From assembly GCF_018390595.1 (NCBI RefSeq), contig NZ_JAHBAV010000004.1, positions 33,696-97,695 on the forward strand: DNA of 64,000 nt, in the 5' to 3' direction. The notes under the pieces were generated by a model. It saw only the letters and a list, made by a program, of their open reading frames with translations. It was not told where the DNA came from and ran no database searches. Position 1 is the stretch's first letter, and each line of letters opens with the position of its first letter. This DNA is from Dietzia massiliensis (GTDB lineage: Bacteria > Actinomycetota > Actinomycetes > Mycobacteriales > Mycobacteriaceae). Shown here piece after piece: positions 61,005 through 64,000 of the stretch. Position numbers and translations under genes: made by a program.

Positions 61005-62412
61005 CGGGCGCGGTGCCCGCGGGTGCGGTGCCTGAGGGTGCGGTGTCGGCGGGCGCGTCGGCGACCAGCTCGTGGACGGCGGCGTCCCGCTGCGCCGCGT
61101 GCACGATCGTCGGCTTGGCCTCGCCGAGGTGCTCCAGCACGGGCGTGACCGACGTCCAGAAGCGGCTCAGCGAGCTCAGGCCCTCGTTCTCGGCCCGTGC
61201 CTGTGCGCGTTCGGCCCGCGTGTCGTCAGCGCGCGTGGGGTGCAGCGCGGCGCGCTTGCCCTCGATCCGGTCGTCCTTGCGCTGCGAGATGACGTACCCC
61301 AGCGCGAACGCCACGCTCCGCGGCATCCGCCCGGACAGCAGCACGTGCGCCTCCGGGTAGTCGTCGAGCACCTGCTCCACCGCCCCGGACAGCTCCTCCA
61401 CGAGCCGCGCGAACGCCCGTCGATCCACCTGGCGGCCGCTCGCGCCCGGGTACCAGCGCCCGGCGGGCAGCGTCCACGGGCGGAGCGTGGCGTCGGCCGC
61501 CGCGGCGGTGTCCGCGACCGCGCCGACGCCGTTCGCGGTGGTGGGCCCGGTTCCCTCGGCGCCGCTCGCGCCCTCGGTGGGACCCACGACGACGACGAGG
61601 TCCGCCGCCTCCCGAAGCGGATGACCCGCGTCCACCTCGGAGACCGGTCCGCCTCCCTCCAGCTGGAGCGAGAGCCAGACCCGCCGCACGGAGGTCCGGT
61701 CCGCCGGCGCCTCGACCGCCGACCCGGCGGGCAGGGTCACCATCGCCAGTTCCGCGCCGGCTTGGCTGCGGCGGGACCGCCACCGGCGCTCGGTCCACTC
61801 GTCGTCGCCGTCGTCGAAATACACGGTGCGCACGCCGGTGTCCCCGCCCGGGAGGCGCCGCTTCCGGGCCGCCACGGGTAGCTCGGCCAGGTGGGTGCGC
61901 TCGCGCAGGAGGGTGTCGTAGCCGACCGCCAGCGCCGCCGGGAACGCGAGGTTGGGCGCCAGGAGGAACCCGGTCGCGTCGTCGTCGTCGTTCATCGCCC
62001 GCTCGAGCTCGTCGGAGATGTGGTCGACCTCGCGGCGCAGATCCACCACGGCGTTGGCGGTGCCGAACCAGCCCGTCGCCGACCGGAAACCCAGACTGCG
62101 GGCGTTGGCGACGTCAACGGCGGCACGCATCCGATCCGCGCTCTCGGCCGGCAGCAGGCGCAGGTAGTACAGGGTGCCGTTGTGTGCCATGAGCCACGCG
62201 CGCAGAGCCATCGCCACCACCAGCACGAGCAGGGTGCCGAAGAACCAGCCCAGCCGGGACGGCGAGGTACAGGTGTCGGACCACAGGTCGGACACGGTGG
62301 AGATCGTGCACGACGCATCGCGGGCGACAAGGTCCTCGGCGACGAGCCCGCCGAACGCGGTGGTCAACGCGACGGTGATGGCGATGAGCGTTTCGAGGAG
62401 GAACACGCGCAT
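60967..62412 (-). CDS. Two-helix membrane protein with possible SAVED-like domain
   Basis: A 481-residue protein. Two membrane helices lie at about residues 4-26 and 57-76, then a cytosolic region. The second half has an alpha/beta pattern, AGAELAMVTLPAGSAVEA, VWLSLQLEGGGPVSEVDAG, DLVVVVGPTE and PEAHVLLSGRMPRSVAFALG, which resembles SAVED domains that bind cyclic nucleotides (CBASS/CARF-related). No nucleotide cyclase is adjacent, so this is a pattern-based guess. The ATG at 62412 is used; in-frame GTGs at 62436 and 62406 are alternatives, the last being seven bases after TACGCT. Confidence 0.55.
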   Translation of the reverse strand: MRVFLLETLIAITVALTTAFGGLVAEDLVARDASCTISTVSDLWSDTCTSPSRLGWFFGTLLVLVVAMALRAWLMAHNGTLYYLRLLPAESADRMRAAVDVANARSLGFRSATGWFGTANAVVDLRREVDHISDELERAMNDDDDATGFLLAPNLAFPAALAVGYDTLLRERTHLAELPVAARKRRLPGGDTGVRTVYFDDGDDEWTERRWRSRRSQAGAELAMVTLPAGSAVEAPADRTSVRRVWLSLQLEGGGPVSEVDAGHPLREAADLVVVVGPTEGASGAEGTGPTTANGVGAVADTAAAADATLRPWTLPAGRWYPGASGRQVDRRAFARLVEELSGAVEQVLDDYPEAHVLLSGRMPRSVAFALGYVISQRKDDRIEGKRAALHPTRADDTRAERAQARAENEGLSSLSRFWTSVTPVLEHLGEAKPTIVHAAQRDAAVHELVADAPADTAPSGTAPAGTAPESATPTTDPLPR

Positions 62413-62473
62413 GAGCGTATCTGTCGCCTCGGACACCGGCCGCGAAGTGGCGGCGCGACCTCCCGGGCGGGCC

Positions 62474-62479
62474 TAGGCT
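62474..62479 (+). promoter_or_regulatory. Leaderless -10 hexamer TAGGCT
   Basis: TAGGCT ends six bases before the ATG at 62486. Confidence 0.55.
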
Positions 62480-62485
62480 TCTGGC

Positions 62486-63964
62486 ATGACCCGCACGATC
62501 GCCCGGCCCCTGCCCCGCACGGTGTCCGCTCCCGCCGTCGACCCCGCCCCGGGCCGGGCGGCGGTCCTGTGCGGCGTCGCGGCCGCGCTGTTGCTGGCGC
62601 TGTTCCTCCTGCCGTTCGCGCCGGCCCGCGCCCAGGCACCCGCGCCCGCCCAGGCACCCGCGCCCGCCGAGGTGGCCGTGGGCGTCACCGACCGTGCCGG
62701 CGTCCTGTCGTCCGGCGACCAGGACCTGCTGCGCACCGAGACCGCGCGGATCGCGTTCCCGCCGCAGGTCACGCGTGTCGAGTACCTGGTCTTCGACGAC
62801 GACGGCGACAACCTCAACGACACCGTCGAGCGCTTCGCCCAGTCCGAGCGGCCCGACCTCGTCGCCGAGGACAGGGAGAAGTGGGCGCCGGGCACGCTCA
62901 TCGTGGCCAACGACACCGAGGCGCGTGACGTGGGCATCTACTGCGGCGACGACGTCTGCGGCGCCCTCGACATCTTCGAGGGCCCGCACCTCGACGGTGC
63001 GCTGGAGGCGATGAAGGACCCGATGCGGCGGGAGAACCACGCGATGGGTCTGCTCGCGGGCGCGCAGGCCGCGAACGACCCGACAGTGACGGGCCCGGAG
63101 CCCGAGGAGGCGCCGGCCTGGCTTCCGTGGGCGCTGGGCGGTGCGGGCGTCGTGGGCGCGGGCGCGATCGGTGCGGGCGTGGCGGCGAGCCGGAAGAAGA
63201 AGGCGACGACGGCGAGGGAGCGTTACGACCGGGTCTCCCGCGAATACGGGCGGGTCGCGCAGGAGCTCACCGGGTTGGACGTCCGCGCCAACTCGCTCAC
63301 CTCCCCACTGGCCGACGACGAGCTGCGGTCCCAGTGGGCGGACGTCCGGGACCGGTTCCTCTCGCTGGACACCGTGATGGGGCGGATCGGCGACCTGCGG
63401 CCCGACTCGACCGACGCCGAGTTCCGGGCAAAGGCCACCGACATCGAGCTCGCGCACACGACGGTCGACCAGATGGAGACGGCGGAGAAGAACATCGACC
63501 AGCTGTTCCGCATGGAGCAGGGTGACGCCGACGTGCGCCGCCGCCAGCTCGGCGAACTGCACGAGGACATGACCGCCGCCGCGCTGGGGACAAAGGACGA
63601 GCGGTTGGCCGCGGAGGCCCGGGCGCTGGACGCCCGGGCGGACGAGCTGGCCCGCGACACGCAGGCACCCGACTTCATGGACCGGTACGCGCGGCTGGTG
63701 GTGGACTACCGCCTCGTCGTGGAGGCGATCCGCGAGCGGGAGATGTCGGATGTGAAGACGGCCAAGGATGCGGGGGACCGCCACGCGCCCCGGCTGTACG
63801 ACCGCGACTGGCGCGCCGGCTACGGCTACAACGGCTTCGTCCCGTACTACGTCGTGTCGAGCTGGCACGCCCACGACGTGCAGGCGGCGCAGTCGGCGAG
63901 CTCGACCAACACGAGCTACTCCAACGCATCGTTCTCGGGCGGCGGCGGGTCGAGCGGGTACTGA
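62486..63964 (+). CDS. TPM-domain / DUF5129 membrane protein
   Basis: A 492-residue exported membrane protein. The signal sequence (VLCGVAAALLLALFLLPFAP) is cut near ARA|QA, followed by a tandem PAPAQAPAPA linker. A TPM-like domain (VTDRAGVLSSGDQDLLRTET, VGIYCGDDVCGAL) ends in a membrane helix (PWALGGAGVVGAGAIGAGVA). A long helical cytosolic domain of about 230 residues follows. The C-terminus, SYSNASFSGGGGSSGY, has the Gly/Ser end typical of TPM proteins. The coding 3' end forms half of a 38-bp inverted repeat. DUF5129 is named from general resemblance. Function is unknown. Confidence 0.75.
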   Translation: MTRTIARPLPRTVSAPAVDPAPGRAAVLCGVAAALLLALFLLPFAPARAQAPAPAQAPAPAEVAVGVTDRAGVLSSGDQDLLRTETARIAFPPQVTRVEYLVFDDDGDNLNDTVERFAQSERPDLVAEDREKWAPGTLIVANDTEARDVGIYCGDDVCGALDIFEGPHLDGALEAMKDPMRRENHAMGLLAGAQAANDPTVTGPEPEEAPAWLPWALGGAGVVGAGAIGAGVAASRKKKATTARERYDRVSREYGRVAQELTGLDVRANSLTSPLADDELRSQWADVRDRFLSLDTVMGRIGDLRPDSTDAEFRAKATDIELAHTTVDQMETAEKNIDQLFRMEQGDADVRRRQLGELHEDMTAAALGTKDERLAAEARALDARADELARDTQAPDFMDRYARLVVDYRLVVEAIREREMSDVKTAKDAGDRHAPRLYDRDWRAGYGYNGFVPYYVVSSWHAHDVQAAQSASSTNTSYSNASFSGGGGSSGY

Positions 63965-64000
63965 CCCGCCGCCGCCCGAGAACGATGCGTTGGAGTAGCT
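63914..64000. repeat. Perfect 38-bp inverted repeat touching the window edge
   Basis: Positions 63914-63951 and 63963-64000 are exact reverse complements with an 11-base loop containing part of the last codons of the DUF5129-like gene. The right arm ends at the last base of the window, so the true extent is unknown. Confidence 0.95.

Overview
The window is about 64 kb of GC-rich actinobacterial core chromosome. It is most likely from a mycolic-acid-containing Mycobacteriales (Corynebacteriales), probably Dietzia or a close relative. The evidence is very high GC, frequent GTG starts, a UDP-galactopyranose mutase for arabinogalactan, an LGFP-repeat/PGRP amidase, and a gene order that parallels the Mycobacterium tuberculosis region from gltBD through sodA, glpQ1, pheA and serS to glf. 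The genus is inferred. No tRNA, rRNA, CRISPR array, phage or insertion sequence was found.

Left part (1-12 kb): an aldehyde oxidation unit (GAF/AcoR-like regulator, aldehyde dehydrogenase, DUF779), an HD-domain protein converging on an FMN glutamate-synthase-like protein, glycerate kinase, a phosphotransferase/P-loop kinase fusion, a membrane glutaredoxin-like protein and a GalT-like DUF4921 protein. Middle (12-36 kb): gltB-gltD, an S4/flavodoxin-like pair, rraA divergent from a metal-ligand-less amidohydrolase coupled to cardiolipin synthase, a TipAL-type MerR regulator divergent from gabD2, a Lys-rich protein coupled to copC, and a TM0106-type nuclease. Scattered between 7 and 35 kb are seven small exported proteins, most rich in Gly-Ser-Leu repeats. 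They form the most unusual element of the window. Right part (36-64 kb): a neutral ceramidase interrupted by an amber codon, a stress group (sodA, Nudix, msrA, csp), then DUF488, DUF4328, GDPD, DUF5926, LCP and CPBP genes, pheA with a histidine phosphatase, a zincin, a septum-formation protein, an ankyrin protein, serS, a hotdog thioesterase, an acyltransferase with a Cof-type phosphatase, a PGRP amidase, glf, a membrane protein with a possible SAVED-like domain, and a TPM/DUF5129 protein at the right edge.

Two regulatory themes recur. At least 17 genes have a TANNNT hexamer 6-8 nt before the start codon and no clear Shine-Dalgarno, the signature of leaderless transcripts; I used it to choose several starts. 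Several 3' gene junctions, mostly convergent, carry long inverted repeats, and two of them (29.7 kb and 40.7 kb) share one repeat family.

The best candidate for something undescribed is the GSL-repeat exported family. Members share an Ala-x-Ala signal cleavage site usually followed by Gln, GSL(D/E)PGSL-type repeats, and in several cases an LPPLP motif. One carries a class-E-like LAVTG sorting signal.
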